From Quercus robur (Eukaryota; Streptophyta; Magnoliopsida; Fagales; Fagaceae), in contig NC_065538.1 in the NCBI RefSeq assembly GCF_932294415.1, positions 45,422,843-45,486,842 on the forward strand: DNA of 64,000 nt, in the 5' to 3' direction. Position 1 is the stretch's first letter. Each line of letters begins with the position of its first letter. This document shows positions 32,368 through 44,533 of this stretch, in pieces. The translations under genes were made by a program, and so were the position numbers. The notes beneath the pieces were generated by a model. The model made no database searches and was not told where the DNA came from. It saw nothing but the letters and a program-made list of their open reading frames with translations.

Positions 32368-33022
32368 TGATGTCGCGGAAGCCTAAAGAAAGCACACATG
32401 ATACTTTCTTGATAGAACAGAAACTAAACTGTTAGTTTCTGGTAGTAAACCTCAAATCTAAGAGGGGTTTCCCTAAATCCACAAGGAGATAAAAACTAGA
32501 ATCCACCAAAAGAAAATTTGACAAAACATCTATGTTTATTGATGATAGTCTGCCTTACCTTTGACTGTTACAAAACATATAAATACTAAGAAAGAACATC
32601 TAAAACCCTAATTCACACTAATTACGCAATTAGGTGACAAAATACTGAAATTTACCAAAAATGACAAAATTGAGTTAAATGCAGAATCATAAACTAAAAG
32701 TCTTTAATAGTCGTCCTAAAATAGATGAGACCTTATTTTTACTCTTAAACTAAAAATTATTAATGAAAAACAAATATTACTATAAATAGCAAAAACACTG
32801 TTTTCGGGGCCGTAACAAAGGAATTTGCCTAAATTTAGCCAACGTTCGTGGCATTTGTCATGAATCCGGATCAGAATGTTGTTTTCCTTCAACCTGCCAA
32901 ATTTCATGCAATTTCGACACTATTGTCCCGATGCCCTCTAGTAGCACTCCCCTTTGATCTTGTGTTGTGACTTCCGGCACCCTTGCTGCTTCAGGAAGGC
33001 ATGTGCTGTCTGTTCAATATTA
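32368..33022 (-). repeat. 3' LTR of gypsy A-minus
   Basis: The plus strand starts TGATGTCGCGGAAG. The outer terminus, expected as CTACATCA, has mutated to CAATATTA. It is homologous over its full length to 42759-43412 and, inverted, to 58700-59351. Confidence 0.82.
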
Positions 33023-33097
33023 GTCTCCCCCATTTGAAAAGAACTCGACCCCGAGTTTCCACTATCTGGAGTATCAGGAGGATGGTACTCATACAAA

Positions 33098-33833
33098 TCA
33101 GCAACATTGAAGGTGGAAGAAATATTCATGTTTGGTGGAAGAGCAACTACATAAGCATTTTTGTTGGTCTTCTTTGTAATCTGAAAATGGCCCATATTTC
33201 TTGTCCTTCAACTTGTTGTAGGTACCAACAGGAAACCTCTCTTTTCTAAGGTAGACCAGCACTAAATCCCCATCAATAAAAATCTTCTCGCGTCTCTTTT
33301 TATCAGCTACTTCCTTGTACTTGGCATTAGTAGCTTGTTTTTGTCTCACTTCCTCTTGCATTGCTTGAATACGATCAACCATATTCTCTACAACTTGACT
33401 CACCCCTGGAAGCTCAAGTAAGGGTACCGAGTCCAAAGCATGTTTAAAGGGCACATAGTAGACAATGGCAAATGGAGACTTACTAGTGCTTCTTCTGACC
33501 AAGCTATTGTAAGCAAACTCTACCTGGGATAATGCAAGATCCCATTGCTTGGTCTCTTCTCCTAAGATACACCGGATCAGATTCCTTAAAGTGCGATTAA
33601 CTACTTCTATTTGGCCATCAGTCTGAGGATGACTGGTGCTACTGTAATTCAAGGAAGTGTCAAAATGCTTCCACAAGGTCCACCAGAAGTGATTGATGTA
33701 CTTGGTATCCCAGTCAGAGGTGATGGACTTTGGCACTCCATGCAAATGCACAACTTCTTTAAAGAACAGATTGGCCACTTGAGTAGCATCAGAAGTCTTC
33801 TTACATGCTATGAAATAGAACATCTTCGAGTAC
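33098..33833 (-). pseudogene. Gypsy A-minus integrase core and C-terminal part
   Basis: The minus frame carries [20 protein letters not shown], then [14 protein letters not shown] (second catalytic Asp), [15 protein letters not shown] (catalytic Glu), and the C-terminal GPY/F-like region ([14 protein letters not shown]). After KYGPF a frameshift replaces the ITKK start of the tail. The upstream end is the junction with element B at about 33834: the integrase sequence before it (VVEKYSK) is found on the other side at 40078. Integrase joins element DNA to the chromosome. This copy is broken by B and by deletion. Confidence 0.8.
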
Positions 33834-34248
33834 CCGTTGTACACATAATTTTCGTAAAAGATAAACCACATGATCACGAAATAGTGTAAAAAGTGATCAA
33901 TTTGTATTGATTTGTATATATGTGAGTACAATCCTCTGTATGAATCTTTACAATGAAAGAGTACAATAAATTCCTTTGATTCGATCTCCAAGAAATGTTA
34001 CGATCCAAAGGGGCTATGAAGCTTGATCTTGAATCATGCTTTAATGTCTCCAAGTTGAATAAATAGTTGAACATGCTTGATTTGATGCGATGGCCGTTGG
34101 CTTGATCTTGAACTAGATTAAAGGAGAATCCCCACTTTGATTTGAAGAAGTAGGAATAGGCCTTGATGAACAATGGAATTCTTGTGAACTTTGGAGATGA
34201 CTCTCTATTTTGGCAGAGTGTCAATAGTGTTTTCTCTCTAAGTCTTCA
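33834..34248 (-). repeat. Truncated 3' LTR of gypsy B
   Basis: Matches 39363 to about 39770 of the right LTR. The part equivalent to 39780-40077 is missing where RNase H sequence is fused. Confidence 0.8.
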
Positions 34249-35150
34249 TTTTTTTTAGCTAAAAGGGCCCCAAGTGATTGATCTTGTGTAGCAATGTAGA
34301 GCACTAGAGGTTTTCCTGACATAAACACTCCTAAGACAGGTGGGTTAAGCAAATAGCTTTTAATGCTCTCAATTGCATTCTTGCAAACCTCATCCCATTT
34401 AAAGGTGGCATCTCTCCTTATCTATTGACTGAATGGTTGACACCGTTCTGCTAGATGGCCTTGTAAGCTTCGGAGCTCTTATAAGTTCTTTGGTTCGGGC
34501 ATCCTTTGGATAACGTCTATTTTAGATTGATCCACTTCAATACCTTGATGTTGAATAATAAAGTCTAGAAACTTCTCAGTCGTGACGCCAAATGCGCACT
34601 TGAAGGGATTCATTTTGAGTTGGTATTTCCTTAATCGATTAAATACAATGCGCAAGTCCTGTAAATGATCCCTACTTTTCTTTGTCTTAACAACTAGATC
34701 ATCAACATAACATTGAACAATTTTGTGGAGTATGTCATCGAAAATTCGTTGCATTGCCTGTTGATATGCTGCACCGGCATTCTTGAGCCCAAAAGGCATT
34801 ACCTTATAACAGTAGATCCCCTTTGGAGTTTGAAAAGCGGTGAGCTCTTCATCCTCAGGTGCCATTCAAATTTGGTTGTATCCTAATGAGCCATCCATGA
34901 ATGATATTACTTCATGACCAATAGTCGCATCAACCATGAGCTCTGTATTTGGAAGTGGGAAGTCATCCTTTGGGCACACTCTATTTAAGTCTCGAAAATC
35001 AACACAAACTCGAATTTGTCCATTTTTCTCTTTAACAGGGACAATTTTTGCAATCCACTTTGGGAATTGTACCTCATGGATGAATCCTGCCTGCTCGAGT
35101 TTGTTAACTTCTACCTCAATTTGTGGGAGGAATTCGGGTTGAAAACGATG
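34249..35150 (-). pseudogene. Gypsy B reverse transcriptase and start of RNase H
   Basis: The minus strand encodes the RT palm and fingers (VCVDFRDLNRVCPKDDFPLP), then a TGA where the family has Arg (NQI-stop-MAPEDEE, about 34866). It continues with TAFQTPKGIYCYKVMPFGLKN, an intact catalytic YVDD, and the thumb region to EPKNL. After a stop and a frame change come RNase H N-terminal residues (PLVLYIATQDQSLGALLAK), and then the coding sequence runs straight into the LTR. RT makes cDNA from element RNA. This copy has at least two stops. Confidence 0.78.
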
Positions 35151-35741
35151 TTAGGCCTACTTGATCGGGCGCACTCCTTGCTTTATTGCTAATCGGTGAA
35201 CTGCAATTGTTAGGTCTAAACCTGGCATCTCCTTGTATGTCCAGGCGAACACATCTTTGTACTCCATTAAAAGCTCAAAGTATTTGCTTTCTTCCTCTAG
35301 TGTCAAAAGCGAACTCACGTAGATTGGGCGAGATTCCTCATCAATCCCTAAGTTTAATTTTTTGAGCTTATCTACAGTTGCTTGCCCCCCGTCTTCTATT
35401 GCCTAAGGGGCTTCATTTGGTTTATCATCTAATGCGTCTGATTCGGAATCAGTTTTCGCTGTCACGTGGCAAAAAGGAAGGACCAGTGTCTTATGATCCT
35501 CCTCCCTATCGTCAACTTGCTTCTTGAGCTCTCATGTGTGCATAATAGTTCGCCGCTTTACTTTAAGGGAGTTTCCTATACTAATTTCTACAATCAACTC
35601 ACGTTTCATACACAAAGGGATAAGACTGTAGGCTTCGGTGCCATTTCTCTTTTATAGGCCACTTTTCCCCTCCTTGGGTCGTGGGGTGTCAGTTGAGCTA
35701 CTCGTAGACCCAAGCCTATCAAATGCCAACCTACATGTACG

Positions 35742-36605
35742 TCAGGTTCCTTCCTTTGTAGGGAGAGAAATGCTAAATCCATTAAATACTGACTCTTGAG
35801 GAGCAGATGTTTCTAGACGATCATATACAGAAGACTTTGACACAGGCTTCGGCTTCCCCTCCTCCTTAACTTCAAAGGTGATGTGTTGTGATGTCGCCTT
35901 TTTTCCTTTCCCTTTGGTTGAGATTCGAACTGGCTCTTGTGATGAATAGCCCAACCTAGTTCTAGGAATCTCAATCACATAGCCTTGTTGCTTCACTTTG
36001 CTTTGGGTCGAGTTAAGCCCATGTGACTTCTCTTCCACGTAATCTGAATAAAGTTGCCCCAATTGCGAAGAATTTTTGAAATCATAGCCTAATTTTACCA
36101 AAATTTTATACGCTTTAGGGTTGAAACCCTCTTCTGTTCTTCTGACTTGAAATGAATCTTCTTCAACAAGATTATGTGTGGCTCTAATGAAACCTTTGAG
36201 TGGGGGTTTTGTCGACGCCACTTTGTCTAACTTCAATAATGGCAAAGTGAAATCACTTTTAAGGATAACGATATCTTCCTCTTGAATAGACTTTTTGCAC
36301 TTATCTTTAGTCTCCATCATCAACCCAAATGGGGATTGCCCTTCCTTCCGTTTAGACGCAGGCACATATCGTAAGACCATGGGTGCCTCTTTCTCCTCTT
36401 CACGAAATTTTTGTCTCACTTCAGAGTTAGGTTGGGGACCTTCCGTGAGGGGCTCGCCTCCTTCCTTATGTTTTGTCTTCTTCTTTTCCGTAGTCTTTTT
36501 TTTTTTTTGTGGTACATCGCAAGTTGTGTTGCAATCCAAGTAAAACTTGGCGTCTACAAAGTTAGATTTTGTCACTATAAATGGTTGCAAATCTGCTGTC
36601 ACCAC
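35742..36605 (-). pseudogene. Gypsy B protease-RT linker region
   Basis: A 287-codon minus-strand frame, Lys/Glu rich at the start (KKKKTTEKKKTKHKEGG), with a KAYKILVKLGYDFKNSSQLG patch typical of the spacer between protease and RT in large plant gypsy elements. There is no catalytic motif. It is part of the pol polyprotein, not an independent gene. Confidence 0.6.
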
Positions 36606-36683
36606 CTTTATTTGCTTGCCATCACAATACTTGAAGCATTGCTGTAATGTAGAATGTACAACACCATTCCCATGAATCCATGG

Positions 36684-37219
36684 TCATCCTAACAACAATT
36701 TATAAGAAGTCTTCGAATCGATCACATGGAAGAGAGGTCTTGCTTTCAACTTATCAATAGTCACATCTAACCAAATCATGCCGATTGCCCTTTGATCTTC
36801 TTGGTTGAAGCCATGGATGACGAGTTGACTTTTGGATAACTCTTCCATGGATATGCCTAGGCGTCTCATTGTTCCTTTCGGCATTATATTGACGGCAAAC
36901 CCATCGTCTATAAGGATGCGGCTTACTTTTTCCCCTCGTGTGTAACCTGAAACAAAAAATGGTCGATTGTGTGGTTTAGAGCCCAATTGGAGATCCTCAT
37001 CGGCAAACGCCATCTTGTCGCCGTAGTGAGCACATAAAGCAACCGCGCATGGGTTTCACTTCTCTCTTCCTTGGTTACTTTGGATTCTTCAAGGTTCAAT
37101 TTTTCCTCCTTTTCGGTAAGGTCTTCTTGATCATCAACATCATGGAAAGAAACCATGTAAGTGGTTGTCATCAGGCTCTCTGTAAGAAAGCCTTTAGGGA
37201 GCAACTTTTGTTTCTTCAA
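36684..37219 (-). pseudogene. Gypsy B aspartic protease region
   Basis: A minus-strand retropepsin-type domain: VSRILIDDGFAVNIMPKGTM holds the DDG active-site variant used by many plant gypsy proteases, and YKLLLG follows near the end. A frameshift at about 36950-37013 splits the region. It would cleave the Gag-Pol polyprotein. Confidence 0.7.
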
Positions 37220-37390
37220 ACCATTTATTCCCTTCCCTTTGGGAGCAACTTTTGAATTGCTTGCTTGAAGTTCCCTTTTCTTGTAAGGAACATGGGGTTT
37301 TGGGTTACGCTGTTTTCAAAGTCTCTTGTAGGTCACAGAAGTCCAACCCTCTTCATCGCCCACCAATTCATCGTCAGCTCTTACATCATC

Positions 37391-39278
37391 TTAAGGGCTG
37401 AAGCATGACATACGCATAGGCTCAAGCGTTCCAAATTGGATGTGCTTGTAATAGGCCCTTGATGTTGATGGCAAGGTAGACCGCACTTTTGTTGGAGTTG
37501 GTGACTTCACAGAAATTGGGGATCCAACAGTGAACGTACCATGATTTGCCTCAATAGTTTCATCTAGGTCTAAAAGAATTTTACTATCCTTTGCAAGCCT
37601 TAGGATAAGGTCCTTCAGAACAAAACAATTTTCCATAGGGTGACTTACAACTCGATGGTATACGCAGTATTTTGAGTTGTTGGTATGCCCCATTTCATCT
37701 AGATGCTTGCATTTTGGAAGCTTGATCACATTCTTCTCTAATAAGTCTTTGAGCATGCCTTGAACGTCGGCATCTAGAAACGGATATGTCTTTTCTTCCA
37801 TCTCCTTCAAAGTCAATCGTCGCTTCTCCCGCTCTTGCATTGGACCGACCCTTTTCTCCATTCTCTTATTCTCTTTGCTGGAGATCTTCACAGGCTCCAT
37901 GGCAATGGCCATAGATTCCTTAACCATGGGTTTGGAAGACTTATCCCCTCTCCTCATAACTTTCTTCTCTTTACGCTGCTTGTCAACAGGTAAGCCCTTT
38001 TCTCTATGGCTAGATAGGCTAAGCTCCATGTCATGGGCTTGGGTTGCAAGCTCTTCAAAGGTGTGAGGTTTGATTCCTTAGAGGATGTAAAGCAATCCCC
38101 AGTGCATACCTTGGATGCACATCGCCACCCCTGAAGACTCGGAAAGGCGATCTTTGTAGTTGAGGCTCAACAAGTGCCAACGATTGATGTAGTCTACCAC
38201 TAGTTCAACTTTTCATTTCTTCGTGTTGGTTAATTCTGGCATGCTTACGGTACATCGAGTACTGTAGAAATGGTTCAAGAATTCATTTTCCATTTGCTCC
38301 TAACTATCAATGGACTCGGGCTCAAGATTCGTGTACCAATCAAAGGCATTCCCTTGAAGAGCACGCATGAATTTCTTCGTGAGCAAGTCCCCATCCATAC
38401 CAGCATTATTGCAAGTCTCAATGAAATGAGTTATATGTTGCTTCGGATTCCCTTTCCTATCGAATTGTTGAAACTTAGGAGGTTAGTAACCTGCAAGCAT
38501 TTGTAAAATGTCAATCCTCTTGGTGTATGGTTTTGAATACATTAGAGAGCTTTATGGTGCCCCACCATATTGAGCTCGAATGGTGTTTGTTATCATGTCC
38601 TGCAATTGCTGGACAGATAGAGATGAAATTGAGGTAAAGCTCCCTTGTGGATCAGCCTTCTTTGGAGAAGATGTATGAGCACCTTGGGATGTATGCTGAT
38701 GCATGTGAGAATGGTCTTTGCTGGACTCCCCTCGATTTTAAACCTCAAGCTTGTTCATGAGTGTGGCGATTTGAAGGTGTTTCTCCTCCATAGTCTTGTT
38801 AAGTTTAGATATGGCATGTCCTATTTCAGCAATCTTTTCGTCAATGGTGGCAGTCTCCGTCATCATGGCCGCCATAGCTATTGTATAAGAAGAATTCTTT
38901 GAGAAGATAGATGAAGTGACTTCTCGGGGGGATCCTTGGGAAGAATCTGACTGTGAAGCAGTACTCGACACATCATCTGATGTAAAATAGTGATATTCGC
39001 TCCCTATTGTTAAGTCCTCTAGCAAATGCTGAATCTCCTTTCCTAGAGGAAGTGTGCTTGGTTGTCCTCAAAGTGCTCATGGAGATGACAATCTTTGGCT
39101 GGGCTGAAGCACTTATGAGTCTGGTCATAGGAGCTTTCCCCTCAACTTCTTGTGATGTGAGGAGCCTTATTACCTTAGTTTTGTTTCGAGTCATGGGACT
39201 TGTGGAAGTACTGTTGCTTGTTGACCCCCTAATGCTTTTGGTAGCATTCTTGGGCATTTGAGACTTCTTCGAGGCCAT
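37391..39278 (-). pseudogene. Gypsy B gag, several breaks
   Basis: Gag starts at ATG 39278 (MASKKSQMPKNATKS). A coiled-coil stretch (ATIDEKIAEIGHAISKL) follows at about 38740-38850. The capsid region (38070-38740) is broken by stops. A basic region comes next, then a Cys/His-rich motif (CKHLDEMGHTNNSKYC, then HPMENCFVLK) at about 37620-37720, which stands where the zinc knuckle is expected. Not functional. Confidence 0.65.
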
Positions 39279-39354
39279 TGATCTTGGTGGATTGGAGACT
39301 TGAAGATTTCAAGGATGGAGAAAGAGATGAGAGGCAGAGTGGTTGCACCGAGCA

Positions 39355-40077
39355 TGCCAAAAATTTGTACACACAATTTTCGTAAAAGATAAATCACACA
39401 ACCACGAAATAGTGTAACAAATAATCAATTTGTATTGATTTGTATATATGTGAGTACAATCCTCTGTATGAATCTTTACAATGAAATAGTACAATTAATT
39501 CCTCTTATTTGATCTCCAAGAAACGATACGATCCAAAGGGGCTATAAAGCTTGATCTTGAATCATGCTTTGATGTCTCCAAGTTGAATGAATAGTTGAAC
39601 GTGCTTGATTTGATGCGAGGGTCGTTGGGTTGATCTCAAACTAGATTAAAAAAGAATCCCCACTTTGATTTGAAGAAGTAGGAATAGGCCTTGATGAACA
39701 ATGGAATTCTTGTGAACTTTAGAGATGAGTCTTTATTTTTGCAGTGTCAGTAGTGTTTTCTCTCTAAGTCTTCCCTTTTCTCATATGAGAAGCCTCTATT
39801 TATAGGCAACTTAATAGTATTTAATTTGGAATTTTCTCTCAGTATTTATTGAGAGTTGAATTATGAATTTAATTTGGTATATCATTTAATAAAAACTTTC
39901 CATATAGGTCTTTTCTTCTGATGTTGCCATATGGCTTTCTTCATTTGATATTGCCACGTGCCTTGATTTCATTTGCTAATCGTTCACATCATCAATTGGA
40001 GATTAATTTGATCAAACATATTTTATCATGAACAATCAGACGGTTGTGAATACATCATAAAATTTTGATGTCTACAC
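39355..40077 (-). repeat. 5' LTR of gypsy B
   Basis: The element-sense start is TGTAGACATC (40077). The inner end is near the TGCCAAAAATTT at 39355, followed in minus sense by GCATGCTCGGTG, where the PBS should lie. CTATTTATAGG near 39792 is a TATA candidate. Confidence 0.65.
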
Positions 40078-40740
40078 TTTTCAACCACAAGAAAAATAGA
40101 ATCCATACCTCGCTAGGTTTGAGGAAGACCCGGTATAAAGTCCATACCTCGCTAGTGCAATAGTTTTATCTTTGCCCATATGTCCTCCCAAACCTCCACC
40201 ATGTAGCTTCCTAATAATCTGCTCCCCGAAAGAGAAAACCATCCTGGTTGTACATACTACTAACAGCAATATGAGTTTGTTGACACTTACACAAAATATC
40301 ACCAAAATCCCCATCATTCTCGTATAGCTCCTTGAGGCAATCAAACCCTACAACTTCAATACGTACGGTGGTCAACAAAGATGCTCGCCTGCTGAGCGCA
40401 TCTACCACCTTATTAGTGACACCAAAGTTGTGCTTCAATGTGAAATAGAAGCATTGTATATAAGCTACCCACCAAGCATGCATCCTGTTAATGCTTACTT
40501 GACTATTGATATGCTTCAATGCCTGATGATCTGTATATAATACAAACTCCCTCTGAATCAGGCAGTGCTCCCAATGCTTAAGAGTCTATACTGTAGCAAA
40601 GAACTCCAGCTCATAGGTCGACCATTTACTTCGAGCTTCACAAACTTTCTCACTGAAGAATGCTACTGGTCTGTTGTCTTATGAAAGAACAATGCTTATA
40701 GAATCTGACCTTCTTGAGGATTCATCCTTTAATGTGGCAG
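40078..40740 (-). pseudogene. Gypsy A-minus RNase H end and integrase zinc domain
   Basis: On the minus strand: RNase H C-terminal residues ([20 protein letters not shown], then YTDHQALKHINSQ, with stops), a VVDALSRRASLL linker, and the integrase H2C2 start ([16 protein letters not shown]). The H2C2 Cys pair is missing through a deletion, with a short duplication of ATACCTCGCTAG at 40105-40155 marking the repair site. The sequence then reaches RGMDSIFLVVEK, where element B is inserted. Confidence 0.65.
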
Positions 40741-41400
40741 ATTTGGTAAACTAGCTCCAGGAGCTAAATCAATGCAATGCTGGATGTCGCGCATTGGTGG
40801 TAAACTTGCAGGTAGCTCTTTTGGAAAAAGCTCTTCAAACTCCTTGATCAATGATTGAATTGCCTTAGGTACCTTAGATACCTTCCACGACTCTTCATCC
40901 ATCACCACTACAACATGTACCTGTTTCAACTCCTTACACTCCCTGTTAAACTCATCCTTATTGTTGACTATCAGAAGTGATGGCTTCCCCTCCATTTTAA
41001 AAGCTTTAGGTACACTGCATTCCTTAATAGGACTAAGGATAATTTTTCTGCCATTCTTAAAGAACACACCCACATTATCCTTACACCTATGAGTAGCATC
41101 TACATCATACTGCCAAGGTGCACCCAATATTAAGTGACATGCATCCATTTCAACAACATCACAAACTACTTCATCTACATAACATTTACCCATAGAAAAA
41201 GTAACATGACATTGTTAAGTAACAAGAGTTTTCGTACCTTTCTCGATTCAACCTATCTTGTACGGAGAGAGATGCTTTTCTGTCTTTAGTCCTAACTTAG
41301 TAACCAAACTCTTCGACATGATGTTCTCTACACTACCACTATCAATGATCAAATCACAAACCCTCTTACTGATGATGCATCGTGCTCGAAAGATCTCATT
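40729..41400 (-). pseudogene. Gypsy A-minus protease, fused past a deleted RT
   Basis: The minus frame includes a retropepsin C-terminal half (MGKCYVDEVVCDVVEMDACH, LILGAPWQYD) and the pre-RT linker (FPKELPASLPPMRDIQHCID). After NPQEGQIL the sequence jumps directly to the RNase H segment, so the whole RT is missing. The upstream DSG active-site region at about 41330 has stops around it. Confidence 0.72.
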
Positions 41401-41419
41401 CGACTAATCACCGTATTCC

Positions 41420-42725
41420 ACCCTTAGTGTGAGCAAAACCTCTAAATCATCAAAGACCTGCCTAATGCACACCTTCCTCATCTTCTTGTACCTCATTGGG
41501 ATTATAGGCATATGGATTAGCATCATTATACACCTCTTCACCCTCCTGTTCACCTTCTACCTCGCCCTCTTTTGCCACTACCAAATTCACTAAGGCTCGC
41601 TTAGGGCAAGTACTAGATCGATGTCATGGTTCTCCGCACCTGTAGCACTTATTCCCAGATGGCCTAGCATAAGGTTTGGCATTCGTTATCGATTGGGCTA
41701 CAAAACCTGTTATTACCACTGTGGACTGGTTGACACCACTATTCTCCCTAACCACGAGTTGTGATCATGGTGTAAACGTGGGTTGTTTACCTTTGTTGGC
41801 AGTGGAACTGGATGACTCCGAACTTCGGTTGGAAAATTTCAAACTTGCCTTGAGATGCTGATATTCTATTTTCTTGAATAGGGTTACAGCCTCATTTAAA
41901 GTATATAGGGTTTGTAAGGATACCTAATCTCGGATGGAAACTCGTAACCCATGTACAAATCTGGATATCCGTTGATCTTTAGTTTCCTCCAAATCATTGC
42001 AATTAGCCAACTTGTCAAACTCCTCCATGTACTCATTAACTGTTTGAGTACCCTGCCTGCAATCCTAGTACTGTCTGAACAACTCCTATTGATAATTTGG
42101 TGGTAAGAACCAATCTGTCATTAATCTTTTCATCCTTCTCCATGATCATATTAGAAGCTTTCGTTCACGGGTATGGTTTAATTGAACATCCCACTAGGCA
42201 GATGCTCCTCCCTTCAATTTGTAAGCCACCAAACACACTTGTTTGCCATCTGCAGTACCCATATAATCGAAAAATTTCTCCACCTCACTGACCCAATGCA
42301 GATACTCTTCAATGGAGACATTACCAGTAAAGGATGATAACTCTACTTTCATCTGATAGTCCCTCTACTCTTGATAATCTTGGTCATTATCCCTTATAGG
42401 ACCACAATGACTACCAAGGACTTTTTATGCGTACTCCTCATCCTCACTGTTCTCTTCATTATAGTCTTGCTGCCTATTCCAATTTGGACAGAAATGTGGA
42501 GGGCCACAAGATTAGTTATCACGTCACTTTTCGTCATCATGATAAGGGTTTCGGTTAAGCAGGGTGGCAAGCGCTTCTTGAATCTGGTCCAGAGTTTGTT
42601 GGCTGAATCACGAAACTGTTGATTTTCATCATGAAATCAAGGAACTCAGCCCTAGTGAGGACTAGGTTGTTAACATCATCACCACCATTATTGTTGTGGT
42701 GGTCACCATCTCGCCGGTTAGCCAT
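41420..42725 (-). pseudogene. Gypsy A-minus gag, multiple breaks
   Basis: It starts at ATG 42725 (MANRRDGDHHNNNGGDD) just after the PBS. A zinc knuckle of CYRCGEP type is at about 41615-41655, followed by the acidic EEGEVEGEQEGEEV tail. Stops and frameshifts break the capsid region between. Confidence 0.68.
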
Positions 42726-42758
42726 CAGACCAGGGTAAGTCAAGACTCTGATACCAAC

Positions 42759-43412
42759 TGATGTTGTGGAAGCCTGAAGAAAGTACACACGATACTCTCT
42801 TGATGGAACAGAAACTAAACTATTAGATTTTGGTAATAAACCTCGATTAACAAGGGGTTTCCTTGAATCCACAAGGAAATAAAAATTGGAATCCACCAGA
42901 AGAAAATTTGACAAAACATCTATGTTTATTGATGATAGTCTGCCTTGGCTCTGATGGCTACAAAACATATAAATATTGGGAAAAAAAATGTCTAAAACCC
43001 TAATTTGCACTAATTACACAATTAGGTGACAAAATACCAAAATTTACCGAAAATGGCAAACTTGAGTTAAATGTAGAATCATAAACTACTGACTTAAGGA
43101 TCATCCCAAAACAGACAGAGCCTTATTCTGAATTTTAAACTAAAAGTTATTAAGGAAAAACAAATATTACTATAAATAGCAAAAACACTGTTTTCAGGGC
43201 CTTAACGAAGGAATTTGCCTAAATTTAGCTGATATTTGTGGCATTTGTCATGAATCTAGATCAGAATGTCGTTTCCCTTTCACCTGCCAAATTTCATGCA
43301 ATTCTGACACTGCTACCCCGATGCCCTCTACTGGCACCCCCTTTTGATCTTGTGTTGTGACTTCCGGTGCCCCTACTGCTTCAAGAAGGCATGTGTTATC
43401 TGTTCTACATCA
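42759..43412 (-). repeat. 5' LTR of gypsy A-minus
   Basis: The plus strand starts TGATGTTGTGGAAG and ends TTCTACATCA, with the PBS adjoining on the left. 654 bp. Confidence 0.85.
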
Positions 43413-43680
43413 ATAAGATGGATTGGACATCTTTCATAACTTGAGTTTGGTGGGAATGGAAAGGGAAAACGCTTTGTTTCCTTCCCATCAAGAAAACTAT
43501 TTTATTATTTAATTGAGAAGATCATGATCTTCACTAGGGGTGTGCAAAATATCAGCTTGACCTGCCACTAGGGGATCATGATCTTCACTAGCATTAGGTA
43601 ACATTCCTTATTTTGCAATTTGTGTAGATGCATTTACATTTACATACATACAGACATTTAATACATATACATATATGGAA
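43413..43680. other. Intergenic
   Basis: No gene or repeat is recognised, apart from a short direct repeat of GATCATGATCTTCACTAG at about 43530 and 43575. Confidence 0.4.
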
Positions 43681-43756
43681 AGAGTAATGCTACAGACACA
43701 AACTATTTTACAATATTTTTACAAATTGTTGATGTGACCAACCTCTTATTAGTTTT
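43681..43756. mobile_element. MITE, left half
   Basis: GAGTAATGCTACAGACACAA and further bases (to TATTTTAC) match the complement of 54204-54236 over about 30 bp. The element, about 170 bp when joined, was split by insertion of gypsy D. Confidence 0.65.
43752..43756. repeat. Left TSD GTTTT of gypsy D
   Basis: Identical to 54138-54142. Confidence 0.8.
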
Positions 43757-44533
43757 TGTAGAGGTCGTTTTTGAATCCCAGGCCCAGCAAGCAAGTGGTT
43801 CTGGCCCAAAAGTCCCCAGACAATGAATTTGTAGAGAGTGGGTTACAGAGCTAGGACTAGACGAAGTGAACGTCAGTTAGATGTACGCCATGCAATACGT
43901 TGAACGTGAGAATATTCCGCTTACGTTTGATAAGATATCGGTCCGAGGAGACGTATACGTGCACCTCTTGCTTTGTATACAGACTAAAGAGTTCTGTTCC
44001 CTTTTCTCTCTTTTTCCTCTCAATTCTCCGATCCCCTCTTCAAGGGGATCTCCTTTTCTTATATAGCCTCCTTGAATTGATAAGAACCTTACACTTGTTA
44101 GCCATCTGGACCTTCACTTGAGTGCCTGTCCCATCGGACATCTTCTTTGTCTTTCTGTGAGTTGCACTGGCCAGCGTAATACTGTTCGCCTGTCTTCTCC
44201 ACATTAATGCGGCTGAAAAAGTAGCTTTCTTGCATTTAATGCGGCAGTTGTGGCTTCTCCCTGATGCCTTACGTTTTCTTCCTTCCTGCTATGTGAGGCT
44301 CACCTTCCTACCCACGTTCACCTGAATGGATTCTTCACTGTGTAGGGGACGCATATTGGGCCCATGTTTGTGTGTCCGAGGAGGCATTCCTCCTCGGACG
44401 TCTTTTGGATCAAAACCGGGCTCAACAGGGTTGGGCCGGAAGTCGCTCGGGCCCTTATTCCCCGTTGGGTCATGGTTGGGCCTTGTGTGGGTCCACAGGC
44501 CCATTTGTTGGTTTTGGGAATTTCATCCCTACA
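43757..44533 (-). repeat. 3' LTR of gypsy D
   Basis: 777 bp, TGTAGAGGTCG to TCCCTACA on the plus strand. About eleven substitutions against the 5' LTR. It contains the hairpin at 44374-44399 and a TATA box (CTATATAAG, minus) at 44058-44066. Confidence 0.92.
44374..44399. repeat. Perfect 11-bp hairpin in the gypsy D LTR
   Basis: Arms GTCCGAGGAGG and CCTCCTCGGAC around a CATT loop. The same hairpin is at 53978-54003 in the other LTR. The arm sequence recurs at 44567 and in each unit of the array at 47718-47954. Confidence 0.85.

Larger units (their letters stand above)
33834..40077 (-). mobile_element. Gypsy element B nested in the integrase of A-minus
   Basis: A 6.2-kb minus-strand element interrupts the A integrase. 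The left (3') LTR (33834-34248) is truncated and the right (5') LTR (about 39355-40077) is full. Internal order: gag (39278 to about 37391), protease (37013-36684), linker (36605-35742), RT (about 35150-34479) and the first residues of RNase H. The rest of RNase H, the integrase and the first 300 bp of the 3' LTR are gone in one deletion at 34248. RT of YVDD type and a long protease-RT spacer suggest the Tat/Athila side of gypsy. This is inference. Confidence 0.75.
32368..43412 (-). mobile_element. Ty3/gypsy element A-minus, lacking RT, with nested element B
   Basis: LTRs of about 655 bp lie at 32368-33022 and 42759-43412. The PBS (TGGTATCAGAGTC, tRNA-Met) is on the minus strand at 42747-42758. 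The purine tract GGGGGAGAC abuts the left LTR. Flanking 5-mers TTAAG and ATAAG match at four of five, so the TSD is plausible. Internal order on the minus strand: gag (42725 to about 41420), protease (41400-40729), a direct junction into the RNase H end (RT is deleted), integrase zinc domain, element B, then integrase core and C terminus. The LTRs are clearly diverged, making this older than C2 or D. It inserted in the duplicated GLR flank. Confidence 0.82.
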
